Source: Phycisphaerales bacterium (lineage in GTDB: Bacteria > Planctomycetota > Phycisphaerae > Phycisphaerales > UBA1924). From it: a stretch of 64,000 bases of DNA. The stretch covers positions 744,001 through 808,000 of the forward strand of contig JADJMV010000001.1 of assembly GCA_016709445.1 (NCBI GenBank), given 5' to 3'. A program made the translations under genes and the position numbers. Below, piece by piece: positions 52,716 through 62,053 of the stretch. Numbering within the stretch: the first letter of the stretch is position 1; the number at the start of each line of letters is the position of its first letter. The notes under the pieces are model-generated. The model saw nothing but the letters and a program-made list of their open reading frames with translations. It was not told the DNA's origin and did not search any database.

Positions 52716-53642
52716 GTGATCGAGACCCGGGACATCCGTGTGGACTATGGAGACGTGACCGCCGTCGCGGATGTCACCCTCTCGATCGCGCCCGGGCAGG
52801 TCTACGGCCTCATCGGGCCCAACGGCGCGGGCAAGACCAGCCTGATTTCGGTTCTTGCCACCCTCCGAGAGCCCACCTACGGCGAGGCCCGCCTCTGCGG
52901 CCTGGACCTCCGCGAAGACGTCGCCGCCGTTCGGCGCGTCATCGGGTATATGCCCGACCTCGCCCCCGTCTACAAAGACCTCAGGTGCCGGGAGTTCCTC
53001 GACCTCTTCGCGCGAGCCTACTTCCTCGATCGGCGCGACCGCCGACGCCGGATCGACGAGTGCATCCAGATCGTCCGGCTGGAGGGCAAGCGTGAGTCCC
53101 TCGCCGGCAACCTCAGCCGCGGCATGACCCAGCGCCTCGTCCTCGCCAAGACCTTGCTCCACGACCCGCAGGTGCTCCTCCTCGACGAGCCCGCCAGCGG
53201 TCTCGACCCGCTCGCCCGCGTGGATCTCCGCAATCTCCTGCGCGACCTCGGCCGGCGCGGCAAGACCATCATCATCTCCTCCCACATCCTCAACGAACTC
53301 AGCGAGTTCTGTACATCCATCGGCATCATGGAGAAGGGGCGCCTTGTCCTCGACGGCTCCATCGAGACCATCGTCGCCGGCCTCAACCACCAGCGACGCT
53401 TCACCGTCGAGACCGTCGGCCCCGGTGACGCCGCGGCCGCCGTGCTCCGGACGCTCCAGGGGGTTGGTGATATCGTCGCCGAGGACGGCCACTGCCGGTT
53501 CGAATCCGGCGTCGACGACGAGGCCGTGGCCGCGATCCTTGCGGCTCTGGTCACCCACGGCGTCCGGGTCAAGGGCTTCACCGAGCGCCGACGCGGTGTT
53601 GAAGACATCCTGATGGAAGTCGGCGCGACGGAGGTGGCATGA
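52716..53642 (+). CDS. ABC transporter ATP-binding protein
   Basis: This 308-aa cytoplasmic ATPase powers a membrane exporter. Walker A is GPNGAGKTSL, the Q-loop region is RVIGYMPDL, the signature is LSRGMTQRL (a variant of LSGGQ), Walker B is VLLLDEPASGLDP and the switch His is in IISSHIL. The Q-loop Gln is replaced by Met-Pro in this subfamily. The C-terminal 90 residues are a regulatory tail (RRFTVETVGPGDAAAAVLR). The start is GTG 52716. It overlaps the permease gene by four bases (ATGA), so the two form one transporter. ABC-2-type partners export lipids, drugs or polysaccharides; the cargo is unknown. Confidence 0.92.
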   Translation: MIETRDIRVDYGDVTAVADVTLSIAPGQVYGLIGPNGAGKTSLISVLATLREPTYGEARLCGLDLREDVAAVRRVIGYMPDLAPVYKDLRCREFLDLFARAYFLDRRDRRRRIDECIQIVRLEGKRESLAGNLSRGMTQRLVLAKTLLHDPQVLLLDEPASGLDPLARVDLRNLLRDLGRRGKTIIISSHILNELSEFCTSIGIMEKGRLVLDGSIETIVAGLNHQRRFTVETVGPGDAAAAVLRTLQGVGDIVAEDGHCRFESGVDDEAVAAILAALVTHGVRVKGFTERRRGVEDILMEVGATEVA

Positions 53643-55324
53643 CGACGCTGCCGATATCGGGCCCCTTCCGCCTCAACCCCATCTGGCAGAAGAGCGTCCG
53701 CGCCCGCATGCGCCCGCGCCACCTGCTGAGCTGGGGCATCGTGACGATCACGGTCACCGCCTTCGTCGCCACGATTGTCTACACGAACATGACGCAGCAC
53801 CACCTCACCACGCCCGAGATCGCCGCCAAAGCGGTCCTCCCCGCGGTCATCGTGGTGCAGGCGGTGCTCCTCATGATGTTCGGCACCGGTGCTGTCGCCG
53901 CGGGCATCTCGCAGGAGCGCGACGAGGGGCTGCTCGACTACCAGCGCATGACCCCCATGCGCCCCACCGCCAAGATCCTCGGCTACCTCTTCGGGCTGCC
54001 GGTGCGTGAGTACGCGCTCTTCGCGATGACCCTCCCGATCGTCGCGGTGGCCGTCGCGCTCAGCAAGTTCAGCCTCCTGACCCTCGCCCACTTCTACGCG
54101 GTCTTCTTCACCTCGGTCCTCGTCTACCACATGACCGCCATGGTCGCCGGCATGGTGGCGCCCAAGCCGCGGCTTGCCTCCATGCTCTCCATCGGCCTCG
54201 TCGCACTTCTCTACTTCGCCCTGCCCAACCTCTCCCGCGTCGGCATTACCTTCTTCGAGTTCCTGACCATCCGGCCGACATTCTTCGGGCTGATCCAGCA
54301 GGAGCTTCCGGCGAATCTCCGCCCGGCCGCGGAGGCAACGGGCATCGACAGCTTCCGCCACGTCCCCCTCTACGGCGGCCTCATCCACCCGACCGTCTAC
54401 ACCCTCCTTGTGCAGGGCTTCCTGATTGCCACGCTCTTCTCGATCGTCCACCGGAAGTGGCGCGACCAGGCCCTCCACAGCTTTTCCAAGGTCGGCGCGG
54501 TCATCGTCTTCTCCGGCGTCGTCTTCTTCCTCATGGGCAGCATCTGGGCCCTTGTCGTCCAGGACGAGGCGTACAGCCAGGTCTTCGAACTGCTCGACCG
54601 CGTCACCAAACGCGGCGGGCGCTCCCCGGAGACACTCGAACTGCTGCTCTCGATCGGCGTTGTGATCACCGGCCTTGCCTACCTCGCCCTCGTCGCGGCC
54701 ATCACACCCTCCCGCCACACCACGCTCGCCGGCTGGCGTCGTGTCCGCAAGCTCGGGCGCGCCACCCTCCCCTTCAACAGCGATGCCGCGAGCAGCCTCC
54801 CGGCCGCTCTGGTCATGGTCGCGATCGCCGTCGTCGCGGGGGGCCTGCTCCTGAGGCGCGTCGACGGCCTGGGCGCCTACTACCAATCCGGCCCCAGCCG
54901 CTCCACAGTCGCGGTCGTGCTCGTCGGGTTCATCGCCATCGCGCTCTTCGTCCAGGGGCTTCGCGAAACGGTCGGGTTCCGCATCTTCGGCATCGGGCTC
55001 TTCACGCTCTGGATGATCCCCTTCTTCGCCATGATGGTGCTCTACTCCGCCTTCGAGCGGTTCATCGCGGGCACCTACGCGGGTCTTCCCTGTCTGCCTG
55101 TCCTGATGGTCTACGCCATCGGCGAGATGCTCCGCTCCACCACCACGCTCCCCGGAGTCACCGCGCAGTTTCTCCCGCACGAGCTGGGCGAGCGCGCCGG
55201 GGAGATCACCACCCTCGGCGCCGGGGCGTACGCCGCCGCCGCTGCGCTGCTTCAGGTGCTCCGGTACCGCGCCCGCTCCGGGCTCCGCAAGACCGGTCTC
55301 GCCCAGCCCACTCGGCCAGGCTGA
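53639..55324 (+). CDS. ABC-2-type transporter permease
   Basis: A 561-aa polytopic membrane protein with about ten to twelve hydrophobic segments, for example LLSWGIVTITVTAFVATIVY, MLSIGLVALLYFALPNL and VIVFSGVVFFLMGSIWALVV. The N-terminal cytoplasmic part (NPIWQKSVRARMRPRH) and the SQERDEGLLDYQRMTPMRP amphipathic segment fit ABC-2/NatB-like permeases. It is co-translated with the ATPase before it. There is no periplasmic adaptor gene nearby. The stop at 55324 is followed by the ArsR operon after a 104-nt promoter region. Confidence 0.86.
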   Translation: MTTLPISGPFRLNPIWQKSVRARMRPRHLLSWGIVTITVTAFVATIVYTNMTQHHLTTPEIAAKAVLPAVIVVQAVLLMMFGTGAVAAGISQERDEGLLDYQRMTPMRPTAKILGYLFGLPVREYALFAMTLPIVAVAVALSKFSLLTLAHFYAVFFTSVLVYHMTAMVAGMVAPKPRLASMLSIGLVALLYFALPNLSRVGITFFEFLTIRPTFFGLIQQELPANLRPAAEATGIDSFRHVPLYGGLIHPTVYTLLVQGFLIATLFSIVHRKWRDQALHSFSKVGAVIVFSGVVFFLMGSIWALVVQDEAYSQVFELLDRVTKRGGRSPETLELLLSIGVVITGLAYLALVAAITPSRHTTLAGWRRVRKLGRATLPFNSDAASSLPAALVMVAIAVVAGGLLLRRVDGLGAYYQSGPSRSTVAVVLVGFIAIALFVQGLRETVGFRIFGIGLFTLWMIPFFAMMVLYSAFERFIAGTYAGLPCLPVLMVYAIGEMLRSTTTLPGVTAQFLPHELGERAGEITTLGAGAYAAAAALLQVLRYRARSGLRKTGLAQPTRPG

Positions 55325-55382
55325 ATGGCCCGGCTCCGCACCGAGCGGGGGCCCCAGGGTGGCCCTGCGCCGAGAATCTATA

Positions 55383-55438
55383 AACCAACTGGTTGATGTT
55401 CTACTCGGCAGCGGTTATACTAAACCAAATGGTTGTTT
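55383..55438 (+). promoter_or_regulatory. sigma70-type promoter with two operator palindromes for the ArsR operon
   Basis: TTGATG (55393-55398) and TATACT (55416-55421), 17 nt apart, form a near-consensus promoter. The start of transcription should fall close to the A of the ATG at 55429, which would make the mRNA leaderless. Two almost identical palindromes, AACCA-AC-TGGTT (55383-55394) and AACCA-AA-TGGTT (55423-55434), lie 40 bp apart (about four helical turns). One touches the -35 region and the other covers the start codon. This is the layout expected for autorepression by the ArsR protein. Confidence 0.75.
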
Positions 55439-55860
55439 ATAAGCCTGCCGGTCTCGACCTCGTCTTCCATGCCCTCGCCCATCCAGCGCGGCGGGCCATG
55501 CTCCAGCACCTCTCCGACCACGAACGAAACCTCACCGAACTCGCTGCCCCCCTCCAGATGTCATTCCCCGCGGCCTCCAAGCATGTCCGCGTGCTGGAGC
55601 GTGCGAGGCTCGTCCGCCGACGCGTCGTCGGACGCGCCCATTTCTGCCGCATCGAGGGCCAGCCGCTTGCTCAGGCCAACGAGTGGCTCGAGGCCTACCG
55701 AACCATCTGGGAGGCCAACTATCAGCGGCTCGACGCCCTGCTTGACGAGCTCCAGCCCGACGCCTCCAAGCCTGATGGCTCGGAACCCGCACCCCGCCGC
55801 GCCGGCGCCAAGCAACACGCCCCCGATCGTCGATCCCACAAAGAAGGGAGGCGCCCGTGA
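55429..55860 (+). CDS. ArsR family repressor
   Basis: This 143-aa winged-helix DNA-binding protein has LDLVFHALAHPARRAMLQHL, then the recognition region LTELAAPLQMSFPAASKHVRVL and the wing RRRVVGRAHFCRIE. It lacks the metal-binding cysteines of true ArsR, like the members paired with SRPBCC (AHSA1) proteins. The ATG at 55429 is embedded in an operator and probably at the transcription start; the frame is open a dozen codons upstream but that overlaps the -35/-10. A Lys/Arg-rich C-terminal tail (RRAGAKQHAPDRRSHKEGRR) is present. It overlaps the SRPBCC gene by four bases. Confidence 0.88.
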   Translation: MVVYKPAGLDLVFHALAHPARRAMLQHLSDHERNLTELAAPLQMSFPAASKHVRVLERARLVRRRVVGRAHFCRIEGQPLAQANEWLEAYRTIWEANYQRLDALLDELQPDASKPDGSEPAPRRAGAKQHAPDRRSHKEGRRP

Positions 55861-56342
55861 CGCAGCCTTCTTCGCTCGAGATCACGACCCCGTCCGAGCG
55901 CGAGCTCGCCATGACGCGCACATTCAACGCCCCGCGCCAACTCGTATTCGACTCCCACACGAAGCCCGAGCTCGTCAAACAATGGCTCCTCGGCCCACCG
56001 GGGTGGACGATGCCAGTCTGCGACATCGATCTCCGGGTCGGCGGCCGGTATCGGTACGTTTGGCGCCATCAGGACGGCGTCGAGATGGGCATGAGCGGTG
56101 TCTACCGCGAGGTTGTGCCTCCGGAGCGTCTTGTCGCCACCGAGGCCTTCGACCAGCCGTGGTATCCCGGTGAGGCAATCGTCTCCACCGTCTTCGTGGA
56201 GCGCGACGGTCGGACGACCCTGACGACGACCGTTCGGTATGAAACCAAGCACGCCAGAGACGGCGTGCTCAAGTCTGGCATGGAGCAGGGGGTCGAGGCA
56301 AGCTACAACCGCCTCGATTCTGTTCTGCAAGGGGTGGGCTGA
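55857..56342 (+). CDS. SRPBCC/AHSA1 family protein
   Basis: A 161-aa protein with the helix-grip fold that binds small hydrophobic ligands. It has LAMTRTFNAPRQLVFDSHTK, VKQWLLGPPGWTMP, DLRVGGRYRYVWRH and a C-terminal helix SGMEQGVEASYNRLDSVL, all typical of AHSA1 proteins encoded with ArsR repressors. No catalytic residue is known. GTG 55857 overlaps the ArsR stop by four bases, so it is under the same operator. It could be the ligand sensor or the protein whose substrate lifts repression. Confidence 0.88.
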   Translation: MTQPSSLEITTPSERELAMTRTFNAPRQLVFDSHTKPELVKQWLLGPPGWTMPVCDIDLRVGGRYRYVWRHQDGVEMGMSGVYREVVPPERLVATEAFDQPWYPGEAIVSTVFVERDGRTTLTTTVRYETKHARDGVLKSGMEQGVEASYNRLDSVLQGVG

Positions 56343-56345
56343 CTC

Positions 56346-56732
56346 ATGTCGAACGGCCATGCCGGAGCGAGATTTTCCGCGACACTCGCGGTCCGGGACT
56401 GGGCCCGCGCGCTCGAGTTCTACAAGGCCGCGTTCGGAGCGACCGAGACATACGTTGTGCCGGGCGGGGGTGTTGCTCGGCTTGCCGTCGGCGGAGCCGA
56501 GTTCTGGGTGGCTGAGGAGTCCGAGCCCCACCAGAATCTCAGTCCCGAGTCACTCGGCGGCTGCTCGGTCCGTCTATTGCTTCTGGTAGACGACCCCGCG
56601 GCCGTCTGCGCCCGCGCCGTCGAGGCCGGGGCGATACTCCTGGCCCCGGTCGCCGACGCGTACGGTTGGCGCATCGGACGCATCGTTGATCCCGCCGGAC
56701 ACCACTGGGAAGTTGCGACCGAATTGGGATGA
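56346..56732 (+). CDS. VOC family protein
   Basis: A 128-aa protein of the vicinal-oxygen-chelate (PhnB/glyoxalase-like) type: ATLAVRDWARALEFYKAAFG and the closing segment RIVDPAGHHWEVATEL. It lies three bases after the SRPBCC gene and completes the ArsR operon. Substrate is unknown; the chemistry could be isomerisation or dioxygenation of a small molecule, or binding only. Two VOC proteins of different types occur in this window (the other is at 22861). Confidence 0.87.
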   Translation: MSNGHAGARFSATLAVRDWARALEFYKAAFGATETYVVPGGGVARLAVGGAEFWVAEESEPHQNLSPESLGGCSVRLLLLVDDPAAVCARAVEAGAILLAPVADAYGWRIGRIVDPAGHHWEVATELG

Positions 56733-56897
56733 TGGTCCGCCAAGATTCGCACGCATGGCCGCGACGCGCCCCGTCCGCGCATGCCATCGGTGGCAAGGCG
56801 CCGTCGGGGCAGAATCGCGTGCTGCACTGAGTCGCCATCACTCCGGATCGGTTGCTCGACCGGGCCCGCACCGACCTGCGCGCCCCGGGTTGATCCG

Positions 56898-57713
56898 CTA
56901 CTTCTTCGAGTCCGCCTCTGGCTCCTCGATCTTCCACGCCGCCCCTGCCTCGGGCGCCGTGAGTTCCTTGATTGGAGTGAAGTCCAGCTTGCGGAACTCG
57001 ACCTCGGCGCCCTCCGCCTGGATCGCGATCTGACCCTTCGACGCCGTGCAATCGTGACCATCATTGACCAGGTCGCCGTTGACCCACACGCGGAGTCGAT
57101 TGCCGAGGCATTCGATCACCATGCGGTTCCACTCGCCCACCGGGCTCTCGCTGTCGTCGGTGAGATTCAGGATGCGCCGCGAGTCCTGGGGACCTCCGCC
57201 CCATGTCGAGGGGTCGCCCTTGCGGCGAGCCGCCATGTTGTCCACGGCGATGTTCTCCTGGATGCACCAGAAGTCGCCCGCGTTCCCGCTGTGCATCTGG
57301 ACCTCGATCGATTGCGGGAACATGTCGTAGAGCGCCCGCGGCTTCGAGGCGTACACCAGGACGCCGCAATTGCCCGCCTCGCCCGGGAACCGGTACTCGA
57401 CATCGAGCCGGAAGTCCTCGAACACCTTGTCGCTGATCAGGTGCCCTTGCGGGTTGCCCAGGCTCACCAGCATCCCGTCCCGGATCACAAAGCTCGGCGG
57501 CGCGTCGGTCTTCCCGTCCGCCTCGGGCACGTCGGCGTGCCAGCCGGAAAGATCCTTTCCGTTGCAGAGCGAGCGGGTCTCGGCCCTCGCCTCTGCCGAC
57601 TGCCCAGCCGGCCGCGAGGGCTGGCCTCCCCCGGTCTGCGCCGCCGCGGGACCCACAACGCCCAACAGCCCCGCCGCCGCACCGACCATGATCCGGCACG
57701 CATTCGTCCGCAT
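56898..57713 (-). CDS. exported DUF1080 protein (3-keto-disaccharide hydrolase-like)
   Basis: A 271-aa exported protein with a signal peptide ending VGPAAAQ. The DUF1080 domain, related to concanavalin-like folds, shows LCNGKDLSGWHADVPEADG, SFVIRDGMLVSLG, FEDFRLDVEYRFP and GNCGVLVYASKP, and later VQMHSGNAGDFWCIQE and VIECLGNRLRVWVNG. Several members hydrolyse 3-keto glycosides, but many are uncharacterised. The ATG at 57713 has GGGAGG seven bases before it. It is probably periplasmic and acts on sugars. It faces the ArsR operon, with a 165-nt gap in which I saw nothing else. Confidence 0.87.
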   Translation of the reverse strand: MRTNACRIMVGAAAGLLGVVGPAAAQTGGGQPSRPAGQSAEARAETRSLCNGKDLSGWHADVPEADGKTDAPPSFVIRDGMLVSLGNPQGHLISDKVFEDFRLDVEYRFPGEAGNCGVLVYASKPRALYDMFPQSIEVQMHSGNAGDFWCIQENIAVDNMAARRKGDPSTWGGGPQDSRRILNLTDDSESPVGEWNRMVIECLGNRLRVWVNGDLVNDGHDCTASKGQIAIQAEGAEVEFRKLDFTPIKELTAPEAGAAWKIEEPEADSKK

Positions 57714-57819
57714 GAGGTACCCTCCCGGTGCCCGCTCCCTCGGACTGCCGGCCCGGGGCCAAACGGGACTCCCCATGGTAACCCAACCGTCGCACCCGCC
57801 GGGCGAGCTCGAAAACGCC

Positions 57820-57851
57820 AAACGCCGCAGGGCATTGAGCCTGCGGCGTTT
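57820..57851 (-). terminator. terminator after tRNA-Ala
   Basis: A 12-bp perfect stem AAACGCCGCAGG with CCTGCGGCGTTT around an eight-base loop lies nine nt after the tRNA on the minus strand. It is followed by a tail that includes TTTGGCGTTTT. It separates the tRNA from the DUF1080 gene. Confidence 0.75.
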
Positions 57852-57860
57852 GTGTTCAAG

Positions 57861-57935
57861 TGGAGGCGATGAGACTCGAACTCACGACCTCTTCCATGCC
57901 ATGGAAGCGCTCTACCAAAACTGAGCTACGCCCCC
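57861..57935 (-). tRNA. tRNA-Ala (anticodon GGC)
   Basis: The minus strand folds as a standard tRNA of 75 nt. The acceptor GGGGGCG pairs with CGCCTCC, including the G3-U70 pair that identifies alanine. The D arm is GCTC-AGTTTTGGTA-GAGC. The anticodon stem CTTCC/GGAAG has loop ATGGCAT, giving anticodon GGC. The T arm is GTGAG-TTCGAGT-CTCAT. The discriminator base is A. The next bases are CTTG, so CCA is not encoded and must be added by the enzyme at 23304. Confidence 0.95.
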
Positions 57936-58007
57936 GTCCACTTGTCGCCGCCGGGGCCCTTCCGGCCCCGCACGCGGCAACCGATCGTAGGTACCCGCCC
58001 AGCGCGG

Positions 58008-59216
58008 TCAAGCCTGCCCGGGGCCTGGTCCACGCTCTGACTCCGGTCCGGGCGGGGCTTCTCGGACCGGAGTTTGTCCCGGCCGTGGCTCTTGCGGTCT
58101 CGCTCCCTCCCCCGCCCCGAGTAACACCTCCGCGGCACTCTGCACCGACTCCAGACCGATCAACTCCATCCGGTACCGCTCTGGGTGCTCGTCGGTCATC
58201 GCCCCGGGATCGGGGGTGCCGGCGACGACGAGGATCTCCCGCCGGGTGCCGGCGCGTTCCGGGAGCGTCGTCCACCGGGGATCTGTGGGCCCAAAGAGGG
58301 CGATGGTGGGGGTACCGACCGCCGCGGCGAGGTGGCGGGGGCCGGTATCGTTGGTGACGAGGAGGTGCGACCGGGCGAGCACTGCCTTCAGGCTGCCGAG
58401 GGTCTGCCCGTGCTCGCCGAGCAGGACGACCGCCGGCGCACACCTGCGGACGGCCTCCGCGATCTCTTCCTCGCCCGGCCCGGAGTTCACCGCAACGCGG
58501 AGCCGGTAGCGGTCCGCGAGCCACCGTGCCAGGGCGCCAAATCGCTCGGGGGCCCATCGCTTCGCCGGGTCGTTCGCCCCCGGGTTGAGCACCGCGAGCG
58601 TGTCACGAGCACCGATGCCGGCCCGACCGAGCACTTCATCGGCCCCCGCGCGGTCCTCCACGCTCAGGGGCAGTTCGAGGCGCGTGCCCTCCGGCAAGAT
58701 CGAAAGGGGGTCTTGAAGCGTCGTGAAATCGGGCGCTTGATCGCCCACGGTCGCCATCGCCGCGGCGTAGTAGTACGCGACGGCGGAAACGGGGGCCCAC
58801 CTCCGGTGCACGGCGGTGCTCCCGGGCCACTCGGGAGCGCGGAGGCGCCGGGTCAGCAGCATGCCCCGCCCGTCGCGGTCGTAACCCACCCGGCACGGGA
58901 TCCCGGCCAGCCGTGCGACAAGCGCCGTCGAGAACGAGTTCGTCAGGAGCAGCGCGGCGTCAAAGCGGAGCGCACGGACCCGGGCCGCGGCGTGCTTCCG
59001 GCCCATCATCCCCGATGCCCGCTCGATGAGGATCTCGTCGAGGAGCGGCGAGCCCTGGAGCAGGTCGGCGACTGCGGGCCTCGCCAGCCCGGCGATGTAG
59101 GACCCTGGCAGCCGGTCACGCAGCAGGCGCAGCGCCGGCGTGGCCATCGCACCGTCGCCGAGCCACGAGGGAAGCACAACCAGCAAACGCAGCAGTCTGG
59201 CCGGGTCGGTCCGCAT
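58008..59216 (-). CDS. GT9 family (heptosyltransferase-type) glycosyltransferase
   Basis: This 402-aa cytoplasmic GT-B enzyme transfers a heptose or related sugar to the lipopolysaccharide core or a similar glycan. It begins LLVVLPSWLGDGAMATPALR, the family's N-terminal acceptor-side motif. It carries VLNPGANDPAKRWAPERF and the donor-binding LLVTNDTGPRHLAAAVGTPT, followed by IALFGPTDPRWTTL. The C-terminal 30 residues are Gly/Pro/Glu-rich and poorly conserved. The ATG at 59216 shares its A with the TGA of the GmhB gene (TGATG). This ties it to heptose activation and supports the sugar assignment. Confidence 0.88.
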   Translation of the reverse strand: MRTDPARLLRLLVVLPSWLGDGAMATPALRLLRDRLPGSYIAGLARPAVADLLQGSPLLDEILIERASGMMGRKHAAARVRALRFDAALLLTNSFSTALVARLAGIPCRVGYDRDGRGMLLTRRLRAPEWPGSTAVHRRWAPVSAVAYYYAAAMATVGDQAPDFTTLQDPLSILPEGTRLELPLSVEDRAGADEVLGRAGIGARDTLAVLNPGANDPAKRWAPERFGALARWLADRYRLRVAVNSGPGEEEIAEAVRRCAPAVVLLGEHGQTLGSLKAVLARSHLLVTNDTGPRHLAAAVGTPTIALFGPTDPRWTTLPERAGTRREILVVAGTPDPGAMTDEHPERYRMELIGLESVQSAAEVLLGAGEGARPQEPRPGQTPVREAPPGPESERGPGPGQA

Positions 59217-59788
59217 CAGTCGTGGCCCAGGATATGGTCCACCGCCGCGGGCAGTCCCGACCAAGGCTGTCCCGGCCCGACTCGGAGCAGCCTCGCCTCA
59301 TCGAGGCCCGCCCGCCGCCCCGCCTCGATGTCCCGGCCGGCGTCGCCGACCAGCCAAGACCGGGCCAGGTCCAGACCCAGCTCCGCTTCCGCGGCCAGGA
59401 GCATGCCCGGGCAGGGCTTCCGCCACGGGTGCTCCACCGCGAATTCCCGGACAGAACCGTTGGGGTGGTAGGGGCAGGAATACACGCGATCCAGGAGGGA
59501 TTGGCCGGTGCGTTGAGGATCGGGGAGCAGGCTCTCGAGCCGCGCATTCGTGGCCTCGACCTCGGCGAGGGTCGCCCCGCCCCGGGCCACCACCCCTTGG
59601 TTGGTGACGACCACCAGCGCATAGCCCCCGGCCCGGAGCCGGGCGCAAGCCGACGCAACCCCGGGGAGGAGGGTGACGAATTCCGGATCGGCCAAGTCGC
59701 CTCGACGCCCCCCGCGGAACGCGTGGTCGGGGAGCGTGCTGTTGGCGATCAGCGTGTCGTCTCGATCGAGGAAGACCGCCGGGACCAT
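59216..59788 (-). CDS. gmhB: D-glycero-beta-D-manno-heptose-1,7-bisphosphate 7-phosphatase (GmhB-type HAD)
   Basis: A 190-aa HAD phosphatase. The nucleophile motif is FLDRDDTL (D8, D10). VVTNQGVVARG is motif II. CPYHPNG and the downstream WRKPCPGMLL carry the cysteines and histidine of the GmhB zinc loop. SWLVGDAGRDIEAGRRAG is motif IV with the metal-binding Asp. The enzyme removes the 7-phosphate in ADP- or GDP-heptose synthesis. Histidinol-phosphatase members of the same family are a less likely alternative. It is first in the operon, ahead of the GT9 gene, and nine nt after the LuxR regulator gene start side (stop at 59798). Confidence 0.88.
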   Translation of the reverse strand: MVPAVFLDRDDTLIANSTLPDHAFRGGRRGDLADPEFVTLLPGVASACARLRAGGYALVVVTNQGVVARGGATLAEVEATNARLESLLPDPQRTGQSLLDRVYSCPYHPNGSVREFAVEHPWRKPCPGMLLAAEAELGLDLARSWLVGDAGRDIEAGRRAGLDEARLLRVGPGQPWSGLPAAVDHILGHD

Positions 59789-59797
59789 GCCCGGAGG

Positions 59798-60469
59798 TTA
59801 GCCCACCGGGCGGTGGTCGGGCTTGAGCTCCACCTCGGCGGTGGAGAGTGGGGAGAGCCCGGCGCGGATCGCGATTCTCGCCAGTTGCACCCGGTTCTGC
59901 ACCCCCAGCTTGACCCCCAACGATACTCGGTGGCCTTCGATGGTCTTGGCGGAACGGTAGAGCCGCTCGGCGATATCGGTGGTGGAGAGCCCCAGTCCGA
60001 TGAGACCGAGCACTTCCCTCTCCCGATCTGTGAGCGAAGCGAGCCCCCCCGGGTCCTCGTGTGACGCCCGGACGATCTCTATCGCCGCGCCCCCGGCGGA
60101 GCGGTCGCCGAGTCGGGAGCAGGTGACGAGCACCGCGGGACTTCCGCCTTCCTCGGCCTCCACGGGCCGGATGGTCCAGCGCATCAGGCGCCCACGGAAA
60201 AGTCCGTCGACGCCGATCGGCTTGCCCTGTGCCAGCGTACGTCGGATGATCGCGATCCGCTCGGCGGCTACGGGGGCCGGGAGCAGATCGGTGAGATCCG
60301 AGGACTCGGCCCGCTCGGTCGTCATACCCAAGAGTTCCGCGAATGCGGGGTTACATCGCTGCACCTTGCCGCTCTCGGTCAGGAATGCGACCGGGCTGTC
60401 CGTGTCTTGCAGCAGGGCCGAGAGCACGAGTTGGTCGGGGTGGTGCGCTCTGCCGATGTCGCTGTGCAT
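59798..60469 (-). CDS. PAS domain with LuxR-type HTH (solo regulator)
   Basis: This 223-aa regulator starts with a PAS domain (SPVAFLTESGKVQRCNPAFAE, about 25-110) and ends with a LuxR-type HTH: LTDREREVLGLIGLGLSTTD and RSAKTIEGHRVSLGVKLG, followed by NRVQLARIAIRAGLSPLS. It is paralogous to the protein at 10233-10994. There is no phosphoacceptor domain, so it probably senses a small molecule or redox signal through PAS. The ATG at 60469 was selected as the start of the PAS domain; the upstream open frame is Trp/Cys/Phe-rich and unlike protein. Ribosome site weak. It lies upstream of gmhB/GT9 on the same strand, with nine bases between. Confidence 0.84.
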   Translation of the reverse strand: MHSDIGRAHHPDQLVLSALLQDTDSPVAFLTESGKVQRCNPAFAELLGMTTERAESSDLTDLLPAPVAAERIAIIRRTLAQGKPIGVDGLFRGRLMRWTIRPVEAEEGGSPAVLVTCSRLGDRSAGGAAIEIVRASHEDPGGLASLTDREREVLGLIGLGLSTTDIAERLYRSAKTIEGHRVSLGVKLGVQNRVQLARIAIRAGLSPLSTAEVELKPDHRPVG

Positions 60470-60830
60470 TTCTTGCCCCCGCGGCCGCCCGGGTCTGGTG
60501 CTCCGGGCCCAAGTCGAGTCGTTCCTGTCAGCCCGGACGACGATCCCCAAAGTCCCATTCGATACCCGCCCGCCGGACGCGGGCGGATCGTTCCACGCGG
60601 GCCCTCGCCACCATCGGGCAAACATACTTGCAAACTTGATGTCGAACGTGCGCGAAGTCGCAAGTGCCCTGCGGAATCCATAGGCGTGTGCGATGATTAC
60701 GCAAAACGTGTCGGCACAGAAACCGACCATCGCACAGAAATGTGCCGAGTCGAAAAAGCAACAACCCGCCCGGACGAGGAGGAAACTCCCAGTCTGAGCG
60801 GGTTTTTCCGTGGGTAGAAACACCCGCGAT
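60470..60830. other. 361-nt intergenic region holding the aldolase terminator and the LuxR promoter region
   Basis: On the minus strand this follows the aldolase stop and precedes the LuxR regulator. The first 70 nt carry the terminator (60763-60804). The remaining 290 nt have lower G+C than their surroundings, including AATACTTGC-like and TGATTACG stretches, and should hold the regulator's promoter. No consensus -35/-10 pair could be fixed by eye and no gene is evident. Confidence 0.45.
60763..60804 (-). terminator. structured terminator of the aldolase gene
   Basis: AACCCGC (60763-60769) pairs with GCGGGTT (60798-60804). Inside are GAC/GTC and GGAG-GAAA-CTCC helices, giving a branched or stacked stem. 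On the minus strand GTTGCTTTTTC follows. It lies 27 nt after the aldolase stop. The plus strand also has GGGTTTTT, so it could work in both directions. Confidence 0.7.
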
Positions 60831-61928
<1,098 letters not shown>

Positions 61929-62053
61929 CGAACGGTTCTCCCTCGAAAAACGGCTGCTCCGCACACTATAGGCGGAGAAGGTTTCAACTCTTCTCCAGAG
62001 AATCCCCATCCCGGGCCGGTCCTGTGGCGTCTGAATATGCAGGAATGGTGTGC

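Noticed and set aside
49408..52719. A 1103-codon plus-strand open frame opposite the M14 carboxypeptidase and esterase
   Set aside because: It has the same shadow composition, while the minus strand carries clear M14 and hydrolase motifs.
53490..53512. A tRNA T-arm-like sequence GCCGGTTCGAATCCGGC
   Set aside because: It is inside the ABC ATPase coding region (CRFESGVDD) and no acceptor, D or anticodon arm can be folded around it.
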